Positions 17,723 to 26,941 of a stretch of DNA of 64,000 nucleotides are shown here, piece after piece (positions within the stretch are counted from its first letter, which is position 1; each line of letters begins with the position of its first letter). Made by a program: the position numbers and the translations under genes. Source of the stretch: Aliiroseovarius sp. PrR006 (GTDB lineage Bacteria > Pseudomonadota > Alphaproteobacteria > Rhodobacterales > Rhodobacteraceae). Under the pieces are notes generated by a model. That model made no database searches. It worked only from the letters and a program-made list of their open reading frames with translations, and was not told where the DNA came from. The DNA is taken from contig NZ_JAAGOY010000007.1 in the NCBI RefSeq assembly GCF_010500215.1, positions 310,001 through 374,000 on the forward strand, read 5' to 3'.

Positions 17723-20575
17723 TTATGTCTCGTCTTCGTAGGCATCCATCGGCGGACAGGTACAGATCAGGTTGCGGTCGCCATACGCGTTATCCACGCG
17801 GTTCACGACAGGCCAGTACTTGTCCACACCAAGGTTGCCCGGAGGGAAGCAAGCCTGTTCGCGGGTGTAGGGACGATCCCAATCGCCCACCAGGTCACGC
17901 ACCGTGTGAGGGGCGTGTTTCAGCGGGTTGTTTTCGGGGTCGATCTTGCCGTCGATGATGTCCTGCGCCTCGGCCCGGATGGAGAGCATGGCGTCGCAGA
18001 AGCGATCCAGCTCGGCCTTGGGTTCGGATTCCGTCGGCTCAACCATCAGGGTGCCAGCAACCGGCCACGACATGGTCGGCGCGTGGAAGCCGCTGTCGAC
18101 CAGACGCTTGGCCACGTCATCCACGGTCACGTTGCCCTCGTCCGCCAGCGGGCGGGTGTCGAGGATACATTCGTGCGCCACACGGCCAGTCTTCGAGGTG
18201 TACAGAATGTTGTACCCATCTTTCAGACGCGCCGCGATGTAGTTGGCGTTCAGGATGGCGACCTTGGTGGCTTGGGTCAGACCCGCACCGCCCATCAGAA
18301 GGACGTAAGCCCAGCTGACCGGCAGGATCGAGGGCGAACCAAACGGAGCCGCCGAAACCGGACCAACGGCAGTGCCGTATTCCGGGTGACCCGGCAGGTG
18401 CTCGGTCAGATGTGCTTTCACACCGATCGGACCCATGCCGGGGCCGCCACCGCCATGCGGAATGCAGAAGGTTTTGTGCAGGTTCAGGTGGCTAACGTCG
18501 CCGCCCACATCGCCCGGACGGGCAAGGCCGACCATGGCGTTCATGTTGGCGCCGTCGATATAGACCTGACCGCCGTGATCATGGGTGATCTGGCAGACTT
18601 CCTGCACGGTTTCTTCGAACACACCGTGGGTCGAGGGATAGGTGATCATGCAGGCCGCAAGATCGTCCGAGTGTTGGATCGCCTTCGAACGGAAATCTTC
18701 CAGATCGATGTTGCCATCGTCATCCGATTTCACCGGCACAACCTTATAGCCCACCATCTGCGCGGACGCCGGGTTGGTACCGTGCGCCGAAGTCGGGATC
18801 AGACAGATGTTACGATGTGCTTCGCCCCGTGCCGCGTGATAGTTGCGGATGGTCAGAAGACCCGCATATTCACCCTGCGCACCCGAGTTCGGCTGCTGCG
18901 AGATCGCATCATAGCCAGTGATCTGACACAGCTTGTCGTTCAGGTCGGCGATCATCTCGTGATAGCCCTGCGCCTGATCAACCGGCACGAACGGGTGCAG
19001 GTTGCCGAATTCCGGCCACGTGACCGGGATCATTTCGATCGTGGCGTTCAGCTTCATGGTGCACGAGCCCAGCGGGATCATCGCACGATCAAGCGCCAGA
19101 TCGCGGTCAGCCAGACGACGCATATAGCGGGTGATCTCGGCCTCGGCGCGGTTCAGGTGGAAGATCGGGTGGGTCAGGTATGCGCTTTCACGCAGCGCAT
19201 AATCCGGCAGGCGGTACGCCACGTTCGCGCTGTCATCCTTGCGGTCGATGCCAAAGGCACCCCAGACGGCTTCGATGGTTTCCGCGCGGGTCTGTTCGTC
19301 AAGGCTGATGCCAACCTTGGTTTCCCCGACTTTGCGCAGGTTCACCCCACGTGCAACGGCAGCTTCCATGACGGTTTTCTGCAGCGGGCCAACCTCGACG
19401 GTGATGGTGTCGAAAAACACCTCTGGCTCGACTTGGAAGCCATGCTCTTCCAGACCAGCGGCCAGACGCGAGGTTTTGCGGTGTACCGACTGGGCGATCG
19501 CTTTAATGCCATCGGGGCCGTGGTACACGGCGTACATCGAGGCGATGACGGCCAGCAGAGCCTGCGCGGTACAGACGTTCGAGTTCGCCTTCTCGCGACG
19601 GATGTGCTGTTCGCGGGTTTGCAGGGCCAGACGGTAAGCTTTGTTGCCACGCGCATCAATCGAGACACCGATGATACGGCCGGGCATGGCACGCTTCAGC
19701 TTGTCGGTCGTCGCCATGTAAGCAGCGTGCGGGCCACCATAGCCCATCGGCACGCCGAAACGCTGGGTCGAGCCCACGGCGATGTCGGCACCCATTTCGC
19801 CCGGCGACTTCAGCAGCGCCAGCGCCAGAATGTCGGCAGCAACGACGGCAATCGCTTTGTGCTCGTGCAGAGCTTCGATTTCTTTGGTGAAATCACGCAC
19901 GTGACCTTCAGTGCCCGGATACTGGAAGATCGCGCCAAACACGGCGCCAGCGTCCAGCGCGTCGGGATCAGCAACCTGTACGTCGATGCCCAGAGGCTCG
20001 GCGCGGGTTTTGATCACGGCGATGGTCTGCGGGTGACAGTTCTTGTCCACGAAGAACGCGGCGTTGTTGGCTTTCGAGCGCGAGCCGCGATGCGCCATGG
20101 TCATGGCTTCGGCAGCGGCGGTGGCTTCGTCCAGCAGCGAGGCGTTAGCGACTTCCAGACCGGTCATGTCCGATACCATGGTCTGATAGTTCAGAAGGGC
20201 TTCCAGACGGCCTTGCGAAATCTCGGGCTGATAGGGCGTGTAGGCCGTGTACCAAGCCGGGTTTTCCAGAATGTTGCGCAGGATGGGCGCAGGCGTCGTG
20301 GTGCCGTAATACCCCTGCCCGATCAGCGAGGTCAGAACCTTGTTCTTCGAGGCCACCTGTTTCATGTGGAAAAGCGCGTCACGCTCGGACATGGCAGGGC
20401 CCCAGTCCAGCGCCTCTTCCTGACGGATTGCGGGCGGAACCGTTGCGTCGATCAGTTCATCAAGCGTCTTGAAGCCGATCACTTTCAGCATGTCGGCCAT
20501 CTCGCGCGGGGATGGGCCGATATGGCGGCGGTTGGCGAAGTCATAGGCTTCGTAGTCGGTCAGTTTGAAGGCCAT
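17723..20575 (-). CDS. gcvP: Glycine dehydrogenase (decarboxylating), P-protein
   Basis: 950 residues, a full-length single-chain P-protein. It decarboxylates glycine with pyridoxal phosphate and passes the aminomethyl group to lipoyl-GcvH. The start has [15 protein letters not shown], the middle [22 protein letters not shown], and the cofactor lysine is Lys701 in NLHKTF, followed by a glycine-rich [13 protein letters not shown] loop. It is the last gene of the lpdA-lipA-symporter-gcvT-gcvH-gcvP unit, 59 bases after gcvH with a hairpin in the gap, and ends at a terminator hairpin. Confidence 0.97.
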   Translation of the reverse strand: MAFKLTDYEAYDFANRRHIGPSPREMADMLKVIGFKTLDELIDATVPPAIRQEEALDWGPAMSERDALFHMKQVASKNKVLTSLIGQGYYGTTTPAPILRNILENPAWYTAYTPYQPEISQGRLEALLNYQTMVSDMTGLEVANASLLDEATAAAEAMTMAHRGSRSKANNAAFFVDKNCHPQTIAVIKTRAEPLGIDVQVADPDALDAGAVFGAIFQYPGTEGHVRDFTKEIEALHEHKAIAVVAADILALALLKSPGEMGADIAVGSTQRFGVPMGYGGPHAAYMATTDKLKRAMPGRIIGVSIDARGNKAYRLALQTREQHIRREKANSNVCTAQALLAVIASMYAVYHGPDGIKAIAQSVHRKTSRLAAGLEEHGFQVEPEVFFDTITVEVGPLQKTVMEAAVARGVNLRKVGETKVGISLDEQTRAETIEAVWGAFGIDRKDDSANVAYRLPDYALRESAYLTHPIFHLNRAEAEITRYMRRLADRDLALDRAMIPLGSCTMKLNATIEMIPVTWPEFGNLHPFVPVDQAQGYHEMIADLNDKLCQITGYDAISQQPNSGAQGEYAGLLTIRNYHAARGEAHRNICLIPTSAHGTNPASAQMVGYKVVPVKSDDDGNIDLEDFRSKAIQHSDDLAACMITYPSTHGVFEETVQEVCQITHDHGGQVYIDGANMNAMVGLARPGDVGGDVSHLNLHKTFCIPHGGGGPGMGPIGVKAHLTEHLPGHPEYGTAVGPVSAAPFGSPSILPVSWAYVLLMGGAGLTQATKVAILNANYIAARLKDGYNILYTSKTGRVAHECILDTRPLADEGNVTVDDVAKRLVDSGFHAPTMSWPVAGTLMVEPTESEPKAELDRFCDAMLSIRAEAQDIIDGKIDPENNPLKHAPHTVRDLVGDWDRPYTREQACFPPGNLGVDKYWPVVNRVDNAYGDRNLICTCPPMDAYEDET

Positions 20576-20604
20576 GCTTGGATCCTCGTGATGGGGGGAT
20601 ATGA

Positions 20605-20624
20605 CCCGCCGGTCGCCCGGCGGG
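20605..20624 (-). terminator. Intercistronic hairpin between gcvH and gcvP
   Basis: Arms CCCGCCGG (20605-20612) and CCGGCGGG (20617-20624) with a four-base loop lie in the 59-base gap. It may stabilise the gcvH message or attenuate gcvP. Confidence 0.5.
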
Positions 20625-20634
20625 CAGTCTGTTC

Positions 20635-21000
20635 TTAGCCGATCAGGGCTTTGTAGCCGTCCAGATCCATCAGATCTTCCAGCTGCGAGGCGTCTGCCAG
20701 CTTGACCTTATAGATCCAAGCGTCGCCTTCCGGGCTTTCGTTCAGGGCACCGGGGGTGTCTTCCAGCGCGCCGTTGGCCTCAACCACTTCACCGTCAACC
20801 GGTGCGTAGATTTCCGAGGCAGCCTTGACGCTTTCGATCACGCCGATCTCGTCGCCTTTTTCGAACTCGTCGCCCGCTTCGCGCTGCTCAACGAAGACGA
20901 TTTCGCCCAGCTGGTCGGCTGCGTGTTGGGTGATGCCGATGGTGGCGATATCGCCCTCGACCAGCACCCATTCGTGTTCTTCAGAATAGTAAATAGCCAT
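20635..21000 (-). CDS. gcvH: Glycine cleavage system H-protein
   Basis: 121 residues, typical for GcvH, the lipoylated shuttle of the glycine cleavage system. The lipoyl-lysine motif [18 protein letters not shown] places the modified residue at Lys59. The opening [24 protein letters not shown] is characteristic. The start ATG at 21000 has GGAG upstream and lies 17 bases after gcvT. The lipoyl synthase gene lipA is in the same unit and would supply its cofactor. Confidence 0.97.
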   Translation of the reverse strand: MAIYYSEEHEWVLVEGDIATIGITQHAADQLGEIVFVEQREAGDEFEKGDEIGVIESVKAASEIYAPVDGEVVEANGALEDTPGALNESPEGDAWIYKVKLADASQLEDLMDLDGYKALIG

Positions 21001-21017
21001 GGTGTGATGCTCCGAAT

Positions 21018-22115
21018 TTAGCGTTTGTAGTTTTGCTGCACGAAGGGCAGCGATACGATTTCGGCAGGCTGGGCCTTGCCGCGAATGATAAGGTTCACTT
21101 TCTCGCCAACCTCGCCGTGGCCCTTGGCCACATAGCCCATAGCAACGGGGCCACCGACGGTCGGACCAAAGCTGCCCGAGGTGATCTCGCCGATGGTGTT
21201 GCCTTCAGCGCATTGGATTTCCACGTGCTGACGGGCGGGGGCGCGGCCTTCGGGCTTGATGCCCACCAGCTTTTTCGCGGCACCTTCGGCCAGTTCACGC
21301 TGGATGCGCTCGGCACCCGGGAAACCGCCTTCTTCCTTGCGGCGCTTCTGGATCGCCCAGTTCAGACTCGCCTCGATCGGCGAGGTCGACTGGTCGATGT
21401 CGTTGCCATAGAGGCAGAGGCCAGCTTCCAAGCGCAGGCTGTCGCGGGCGCCAAGGCCAGCGGGTTCGCAATCGTCATGGGCCAGGAAGGCACGGGCGAC
21501 GGCTTCGGCATCCGCTTCCGGGATCGAGATTTCGTAGCCATCTTCGCCGGTGTAGCCCAGGCGCGAGATGCGGCATTCGACACCGTTGATGTCAGCGACA
21601 GTGGTTTCCATGAAGGTCAGATCACGGGCGGCAGGGCAAAGCTCGCCTACGACGTCCTCGGCCTTGGGACCTTGGACGGCAACCAGCGCACGATCAAAGA
21701 TCTCGGTCACTTCGACGCCGTCCAGATTGGCGGCCATGTGCGGGATGTCCTGATGACGCATCGAAGCGTTCACCACGACAAAGAAATGATCACCGGCGTT
21801 CGAAACGATCAGGTCATCCATTATGCCGCCGTCTTCGTTGGTGAAGAAGCCATAGCGTGCCTTGCCTGCTTTCAGCGTGGCATAGGCCTGCGGGCAGATC
21901 ACTTCCAGCTTCTCGCCGATATTGTCGCCTTTCAGGATCACCTGACCCATGTGGCTGACGTCAAAAAGCGCGGCTTTCTCGCGGCAGTGCTTGTGCTCGC
22001 CCATGATCCCCATCGGGTATTGAACGGGCATTTCCCAGCCGGCGAAATCAACCATCTTGCCGCCAAGTTCGACATGCAGGTTATAAAGCGGCGTGCGTTT
22101 AGGGGTGTCGGTCAT
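21018..22115 (-). CDS. gcvT: Aminomethyltransferase, T-protein
   Basis: 365 residues, full length for GcvT, which transfers the aminomethyl carbon to tetrahydrofolate and releases ammonia. Motifs include FDVSHMGQVILKG, GGIMDDLIV, LGYTGEDGYEI, GLGARDSLRLEAGLCLYG and ITSGSFGPTVGGPVAMGYV. The start at 22115 has an AGGAGG site. It is the first of the three gcv genes, 69 bases after the glycine/alanine symporter gene. Confidence 0.97.
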   Translation of the reverse strand: MTDTPKRTPLYNLHVELGGKMVDFAGWEMPVQYPMGIMGEHKHCREKAALFDVSHMGQVILKGDNIGEKLEVICPQAYATLKAGKARYGFFTNEDGGIMDDLIVSNAGDHFFVVVNASMRHQDIPHMAANLDGVEVTEIFDRALVAVQGPKAEDVVGELCPAARDLTFMETTVADINGVECRISRLGYTGEDGYEISIPEADAEAVARAFLAHDDCEPAGLGARDSLRLEAGLCLYGNDIDQSTSPIEASLNWAIQKRRKEEGGFPGAERIQRELAEGAAKKLVGIKPEGRAPARQHVEIQCAEGNTIGEITSGSFGPTVGGPVAMGYVAKGHGEVGEKVNLIIRGKAQPAEIVSLPFVQQNYKR

Positions 22116-22149
22116 GTCGGCCTCCTATGGCGCGATTGGTATTGTCGGG

Positions 22150-22177
22150 GCCGGGGGGCAGGCATCCACCCCCCGGC
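22150..22177 (+). terminator. Hairpin with T-run between the symporter gene and gcvT
   Basis: Arms GCCGGGGGG (22150-22158) and CCCCCCGGC (22169-22177) are followed on the plus strand by TTTTTCTTT. The T-run is on the strand opposite to the flanking genes, so as a classical terminator it would stop antisense transcription entering the symporter gene. For the minus-strand operon it is an intercistronic hairpin. Confidence 0.55.
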
Positions 22178-22184
22178 TTTTTCT

Positions 22185-23555
22185 TTATTCAGCCGGGGTC
22201 TGATCCGGCTCGGTCGCACCACCAGAGGCGAAGAATTCCTTCGTCACCTTGAAGACAACCGGGCTGAGCAGGGCCAAGGCGATCAGGTTCGGGATCGCCA
22301 TCATGGCGTTCAGCGTATCGGCCAGCAGCCAGATGAAGCCCAGGTTGGCGGTCGCGCCCAGCGGCACCGCGATGCACCACAGGATGCGGAACGGTACCAG
22401 AGATTTGACCCCCAGAAAGAATTCGACGCATTTTTCACCATAATAGGACCAGCCAAGGATGGTGGTAAAGGCGAAGACCGACAGCGAGATCGCGATCAGA
22501 TACCCGCCGAAGCCCGGCAGGGTCGTCTCGAATGCCAGCGAGGTCAGAGCCGCACCGGATTCACCCGAGGTCCAAGCACCCGAAGCGATGATCGCCAGGC
22601 CGGTGATCGAGCAGACGATGATCGTGTCGATAAAGGTTCCCAGCATGGCAATCAGGCCTTGGTTCACCGGACCGGCAGTTTCGGCTGCGGCGTGGGCGAT
22701 GGGCGCAGAGCCCAGACCAGCTTCGTTCGAGAACACGCCACGTGCCACACCGAAGCGGATCGCGGCCCAGACGGCGGCGCCCGCAAAACCACCTTCGGCG
22801 GCCGAGGGGGTGAAGGCGTGGGTGAAGACCAGCGACAGAGCGTTGCCCAGCTCACCAGCGTTCAGAAGCAGAACCAGAAGGCCGATCAGGATGTAGGACA
22901 CAGCCATCAGCGGCACCAGTTTTTCAGCCACGGCACCGATGCGGGTAATACCACCCAGCACAACGCCACCGGTCAGGATCATCAGGACAACGCCCGTGCC
23001 GATTTCCGGAATGCCGAAATTGGTGTTCAGCACGTCGGCCACACCATTCGCCTGCACCGTGTTGCCGATGCCGAAGGCGGCGATGGCACCAAAGCCTGCA
23101 AACGCCGGAGCCAGCCAGTACCAGCCTTTGCCCAACCCGTTCTTGATGTAATACATCGGACCACCGACGTAGTTGCCCAGCTCGTCCTGCTCGCGGTATT
23201 TCACCGCGCAGACGGCCTCGGCGTATTTGGTGGCCATACCCACAAGCGCGGTCATCCACATCCAGAACAGCGCGCCGGGGCCACCCAGGAACACGGCGGT
23301 CGCAACGCCGGCGATGTTACCGGTGCCGATCGTGGCCGACAGCGAGGTCATGAGCGCCTGAAACGGCGTAATCTGCCCGTCACCATGGGCGGTGCGACCG
23401 CTCCACAGCAGTGAAAACCCTTTACCGATCTTCAGGATCGGCATCAGCTTCAAGCCGACCTGAAGGAACAGGCCGACCCCCAGGATCAGGACCAACATCA
23501 GTGGCCCCCAGACGATCCCGTTGATCCAGCCTACAAAATTTGACAACGCTTCCAT
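22185..23555 (-). CDS. Alanine/glycine:cation symporter (AGCS family)
   Basis: 456 residues with about 11 membrane helices. Family motifs are seen: GTGNIAGVATAVFLGGPGALFWMWMTALVGMATKYAE near residues 75-115, and GVFSNEAGLGSAPIAHAAA in the middle. It imports glycine or alanine with sodium or protons across the inner membrane. The ATG at 23555 has GGGGAGG upstream and lies 26 bases after lipA. Its place between lipA and gcvT makes glycine the likely substrate, feeding the cleavage system encoded next. Confidence 0.93.
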   Translation of the reverse strand: MEALSNFVGWINGIVWGPLMLVLILGVGLFLQVGLKLMPILKIGKGFSLLWSGRTAHGDGQITPFQALMTSLSATIGTGNIAGVATAVFLGGPGALFWMWMTALVGMATKYAEAVCAVKYREQDELGNYVGGPMYYIKNGLGKGWYWLAPAFAGFGAIAAFGIGNTVQANGVADVLNTNFGIPEIGTGVVLMILTGGVVLGGITRIGAVAEKLVPLMAVSYILIGLLVLLLNAGELGNALSLVFTHAFTPSAAEGGFAGAAVWAAIRFGVARGVFSNEAGLGSAPIAHAAAETAGPVNQGLIAMLGTFIDTIIVCSITGLAIIASGAWTSGESGAALTSLAFETTLPGFGGYLIAISLSVFAFTTILGWSYYGEKCVEFFLGVKSLVPFRILWCIAVPLGATANLGFIWLLADTLNAMMAIPNLIALALLSPVVFKVTKEFFASGGATEPDQTPAE

Positions 23556-23581
23556 GGTTTTCCTCCCCTTAGCGTCTTCAG

Positions 23582-24526
23582 TCAGGCCCGTGCTGCAAGC
23601 GCCGCTTCGCGTGCTTGATTGAGGGCCACGAAATCTTCGTCAGCATGGAACGACGACCGCGTCAGCGGCGTGGCCGAGACCCCAAGGAACCCCTTGGCGC
23701 GGGCGGCTTGCTCCAGGCTTTCGAACTCTTCCGGTGTCCAGAACCGGTCGATCTTGTGATGTTTTGCAGTGGGCTGCAGATACTGCCCGACGGTCAGGAA
23801 ATCGACACTGGCGGCGCGCAGGTCATCCATGACCTGTTTCACCTCGGCCATCGTCTCGCCCAGACCGACCATCAGGCCGGACTTGGTGAAAATACCGGGG
23901 TTGGCGCGCTTGGCGTCGTCCAGAAGGCGCAGCGACTGGTAGTAGCGCGCGCCGGGGCGCACGGTCGGATACAGCCGCGGCACAGTTTCCAGATTGTGAT
24001 TGAAGACGTCGGGTGCAGCCTCGAATACTTCGTCTGCCGCGTCGCCCTTGCCCAGAAAATCCGGGGTCAGAACTTCGACCGTTGTGCCGGGGTTCTGATG
24101 ACGCACGGCGCGGATCGTCTGGGCGATATGCCCTGCCCCGCCATCAGCCAGATCGTCCCGGTCGACCGAGGTGATCACCACGTGACGCAGCCCCAGCTTC
24201 TTCACCGCTGCCGCCACGCGGCCCGGTTCAAACGCGTCCAGCGCATCCGGGCGACCGGTCGACACGTTGCAGAAGCTACACCCACGGGTACAGATCTCGC
24301 CCATGATCATCATGGTCGCGTGACGCTTGGACCAGCATTCACCTACATTGGGGCACGCGGCCTCTTCACAAACCGTGACCAGATCATGGTCCCGCATCAG
24401 GCGACGTGTCTCGTAATACTCGGCGCTTTCGATCTTCTTTTTGCGAATCCAGCTGGGTTTGCGCGGGATCGCGCTGTCGGGCTTGTGGGCCTTTTCCGGG
24501 TGACGCAGGCGAGGGATCTGGTTCAT
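23582..24526 (-). CDS. lipA: Lipoyl synthase
   Basis: 314 residues from the ATG at 24526, ten bases after the lpdA stop; the longer frame from 24559 would start inside lpdA. It is a radical-SAM enzyme that inserts two sulfurs into octanoyl groups. The auxiliary cluster motif [12 protein letters not shown] and the radical-SAM motif CTRGCSFC are both intact, and the C-terminal TRSSFHADE carries the conserved serine. It would mature GcvH of this operon as well as the 2-oxoacid dehydrogenases. Confidence 0.96.
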   Translation of the reverse strand: MNQIPRLRHPEKAHKPDSAIPRKPSWIRKKKIESAEYYETRRLMRDHDLVTVCEEAACPNVGECWSKRHATMMIMGEICTRGCSFCNVSTGRPDALDAFEPGRVAAAVKKLGLRHVVITSVDRDDLADGGAGHIAQTIRAVRHQNPGTTVEVLTPDFLGKGDAADEVFEAAPDVFNHNLETVPRLYPTVRPGARYYQSLRLLDDAKRANPGIFTKSGLMVGLGETMAEVKQVMDDLRAASVDFLTVGQYLQPTAKHHKIDRFWTPEEFESLEQAARAKGFLGVSATPLTRSSFHADEDFVALNQAREAALAARA

Positions 24527-24536
24527 CGCCGCCCCC

Positions 24537-25913
24537 TTACGCGTGAATGGCGCGGCCAAGCGCGTCCAGACAGGCTTCTTTCACGGCTTCAGCCATCGAG
24601 GGGTGCGCGTGGCAGCTGGCCGCCACGTCCGTGAGCGTCGCCGCCTTCGCCATCGCCAAGACCAGTTCAGCAATCAGATCGCCGCCATGGGCACCGCAAA
24701 TATGCGCCCCCAGCAGCACGCCGTCAGGCGAGGCCAAAACCTTGACCGCACCGTCGGTTTCCCCGGTCGAGCGCGCGCGCGAGTTCGCCATGAAGGTAAA
24801 CTTGCCGCTGATATAGTCGGTGCCCGCGTCTTTCAGCGCTTCTTCGGTTGCCCCGACCGAGGCGACCTCGGGATCGGTGTAAACCACGCCCGGAACCTTG
24901 TCGTAGTCCACATGGCCCTGAAGACCGGCCAGACCTTCAACACAGGCCACGCCGTCCTCTTCCGCTTTATGCGCCAGCATCGGGCCGGGCACACAGTCGC
25001 CAATGGCATAGATGCCGGGGGCCGAGCTTTGGAAGCTGCCATCCACCGGGATAAAACCGCGTTCGTTGACCTCAACGCCCAGCGCCTCAAGCCCCAGTCC
25101 ACGGGTGACGGGGCGGCGACCAATGGCCACCAGAACCTTGTCGGCCTCGATCGTGTCCACAGTGTCTTTGCCGACACGCTCGACGGTCAGGGACAGACCG
25201 CCCTCGCCCGCCTCAACGGCTTTCACGGCACGGCCCAGCTGAAACTTCAGCCCGCGCTTGGACAGGGCGCGCTGCGCCAGCTTGGCGATCTCGCCATCAA
25301 TGCCCGGCAGGATGCGGTCGAGATATTCCACCACGGTCACTTTGGCGCCCAGTCGCGCCCAGACCTGACCCAATTCCAGACCGATGACACCGGCCCCAAT
25401 CACCACCAGATGTTCAGGCACCGCATCCAGCGCCAGCGCGCCGGTCGAGCTGAGCACATCTGCCTCGTCAATCTCGACACCCGGCAGCGGGGTCGGTTCG
25501 GAGCCGGTTGCGATCAGGATGTTCTTGGTCTCGTGAACGATGTCGCCCACCTTGACCTGACCTGCGGCGGGAATGGTCGCCCAACCCTCGATCAGCTCAA
25601 CCCCGTTCTTCTTGAACAGGAACGCGATGCCTTTGGTCAGATCACCGACGACCTTATCTTTACGCGCCATCATGGCACCCAAATCCAGAGAAGCGCCTTC
25701 AACCGCGATCCCGTGTGCGGCCAGGTGCGACAGTTCGGCATATTTTCCCGAGGAGGTCAGAAGCGCCTTCGACGGAATGCAGCCCACGTTCAAGCATGTT
25801 CCGCCCAGCGAACCACGCCCTTCAACACATGCAACCTTCAGGCCCAGCTGTGCGGCACGAATGGCAGCGACATAGCCACCGGGGCCTGCTCCGATCACGA
25901 TCAGGTCAAACAT
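24537..25913 (-). CDS. lpdA: Dihydrolipoyl dehydrogenase
   Basis: 458 residues from the ATG at 25913, preceded by GCGGAGGAAC; a longer frame begins at 25952 without a signal. FAD-binding [17 protein letters not shown] is at residues 8-24, the redox disulfide is in [16 protein letters not shown] (Cys40 and Cys45), the NAD-binding [17 protein letters not shown] follows, and the C-terminal [14 protein letters not shown] holds the active His-Glu pair. As first gene of a glycine cleavage operon it is probably the L-protein; it could also serve other lipoyl complexes. Confidence 0.96.
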   Translation of the reverse strand: MFDLIVIGAGPGGYVAAIRAAQLGLKVACVEGRGSLGGTCLNVGCIPSKALLTSSGKYAELSHLAAHGIAVEGASLDLGAMMARKDKVVGDLTKGIAFLFKKNGVELIEGWATIPAAGQVKVGDIVHETKNILIATGSEPTPLPGVEIDEADVLSSTGALALDAVPEHLVVIGAGVIGLELGQVWARLGAKVTVVEYLDRILPGIDGEIAKLAQRALSKRGLKFQLGRAVKAVEAGEGGLSLTVERVGKDTVDTIEADKVLVAIGRRPVTRGLGLEALGVEVNERGFIPVDGSFQSSAPGIYAIGDCVPGPMLAHKAEEDGVACVEGLAGLQGHVDYDKVPGVVYTDPEVASVGATEEALKDAGTDYISGKFTFMANSRARSTGETDGAVKVLASPDGVLLGAHICGAHGGDLIAELVLAMAKAATLTDVAASCHAHPSMAEAVKEACLDALGRAIHA

Positions 25914-26103
25914 GTGTTCCTCCGCTTCCCGTTCACATTCATTAATGCGCATTTTGTGGAATAGTTTCCTATTCGGGATTTCTTGTTTCTCTTAGGAAAC
26001 TTTTGGGGAAATTGCAACATTTGTGTGCAGTAGGATACTTTGACAGCTTCACGAGCAATTACTAAGCTGTGAGGGAATAAAGGAAAATTGACGGGAGGTG
26101 AGC
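25914..26103. promoter_or_regulatory. Divergent control region of the glycine operon with TAGGAAACT-type sites
   Basis: This region lies between lpdA and the XRE-cupin gene. AGTTTCCTA (25963-25971) is the exact reverse complement of TAGGAAACT (25993-26001). A near copy, TAGGATACT, is at 26031-26039, so TAGGA(A/T)ACTTT occurs twice in the same direction, 38 bases apart. A short dyad GAATAG-TTTC-CTATTC covers 25959-25974. No glycine riboswitch was recognised. The XRE-cupin protein encoded next is the likely binder. Confidence 0.5.
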
Positions 26104-26718
26104 TTGGAGACCGATCCGAATACTGCATCGCAAGCGGGAAACGAACCTGCGGACGCGCCGGACGGCGAGGCCATGGGCCTTATGATTCGAGAGGCCCGGA
26201 AGGCAAAAGGTCTGACGCTGGAAGACACAGCACGGGCCGCCGGGATCGGCCGTTCGACCCTGTCTAAGATCGAAAACAACCAGACCCGGCCAAGCTTCGA
26301 CATCATCCGTCGTCTGATGCAGACGCTGGAGCTTGAGACCCCACAGCTGTTCCTGCAATCCGCGAAAACGGACATCTCGGGCCGCCGCGACTATACCCGC
26401 GCAGGCCAAGGCGAGATCAAGAAGACCCCGACCTACACCCATGAACTTCTGTGTAATGAGCTGACCTCGAAAAGCATGGTGCCTTACATTTCGACCGTCA
26501 CCGCACGCGAAGTCTCGGAATATGACGACTGGGTACGCCACAATGGTGAAGAGTTCATGTTCGTCCTGTCAGGTGAATTGACTTTGGTGACAGAGCATTA
26601 CCGCCCACTGCATCTGGGCCCCGGCGATTCCGTCTATTACGACGCGCGGATGGGGCATGGGTTGATTTCGACCAGCGATGAAGATGCGAAGGTGCTGTGG
26701 GTGTCGCTGGGACTGTAG
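26104..26718 (+). CDS. XRE family regulator with C-terminal cupin
   Basis: 204 residues if translation starts at the TTG at 26104, five bases after a near-perfect GGGAGG; the in-frame GTG at 26098 overlaps that site and is less likely. Residues about 20-75 form an XRE helix-turn-helix (LGLTLEDTA-like AKGLTLEDTARAAGIGRSTL, SKIENNQTRPSFDIIRRLM). Residues about 115-200 are a cupin barrel (NGEEFMFVLSGELTLV, HLGPGDSVYYDARMGHGLIS). Such regulators sense small ligands through the cupin. It is divergent from lpdA and probably controls the glycine operon and itself. Confidence 0.92.
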   Translation: METDPNTASQAGNEPADAPDGEAMGLMIREARKAKGLTLEDTARAAGIGRSTLSKIENNQTRPSFDIIRRLMQTLELETPQLFLQSAKTDISGRRDYTRAGQGEIKKTPTYTHELLCNELTSKSMVPYISTVTAREVSEYDDWVRHNGEEFMFVLSGELTLVTEHYRPLHLGPGDSVYYDARMGHGLISTSDEDAKVLWVSLGL

Positions 26719-26895
26719 CACAACTCCTCATGCGATGCAGATTGTTACCACTTGTGCTCTGGCAACGATTGTGGCTCATATGTCAGGTGCAACGCCTCAA
26801 AGGCGCCATAATTTATTCTTACCTACCGACAAGTTTCGCGATTCATTTGCGAAAAACTTAGAACTTGGTTCATGAATTTGGCCTGCTATAGATTG

Positions 26896-26911
26896 CCGAG
26901 ACATGTCTCGG
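26896..26911. promoter_or_regulatory. Perfect 16-base palindrome upstream of the Hint gene
   Basis: CCGAGACATGTCTCGG is a perfect palindrome ending 30 bases before the ATG at 26942, just downstream of a TATAGA that could be a -10 box (about 26887-26892). It is likely an operator covering the transcription start. A second weaker dyad (TTTCGC...GCGAAA) lies about 60 bases upstream. Confidence 0.5.
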
Positions 26912-26941
26912 AACAATGGACAGGTCAGCTGGAGATTTCGA

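Noticed and set aside
17906-20638. 910-codon open frame antisense to gcvP
   Set aside because: It mirrors gcvP codon by codon and shows no family motif; such antisense frames are common in GC-rich DNA.
21033-23414. 793-codon open frame antisense to gcvT and the glycine symporter
   Set aside because: Composition is typical of reverse-strand shadow and it crosses two well-supported genes.
25914-26103. Glycine riboswitch upstream of the glycine operon
   Set aside because: I could not find the conserved paired aptamer cores here or in the short gap before gcvT; a covariance-model search would settle it.
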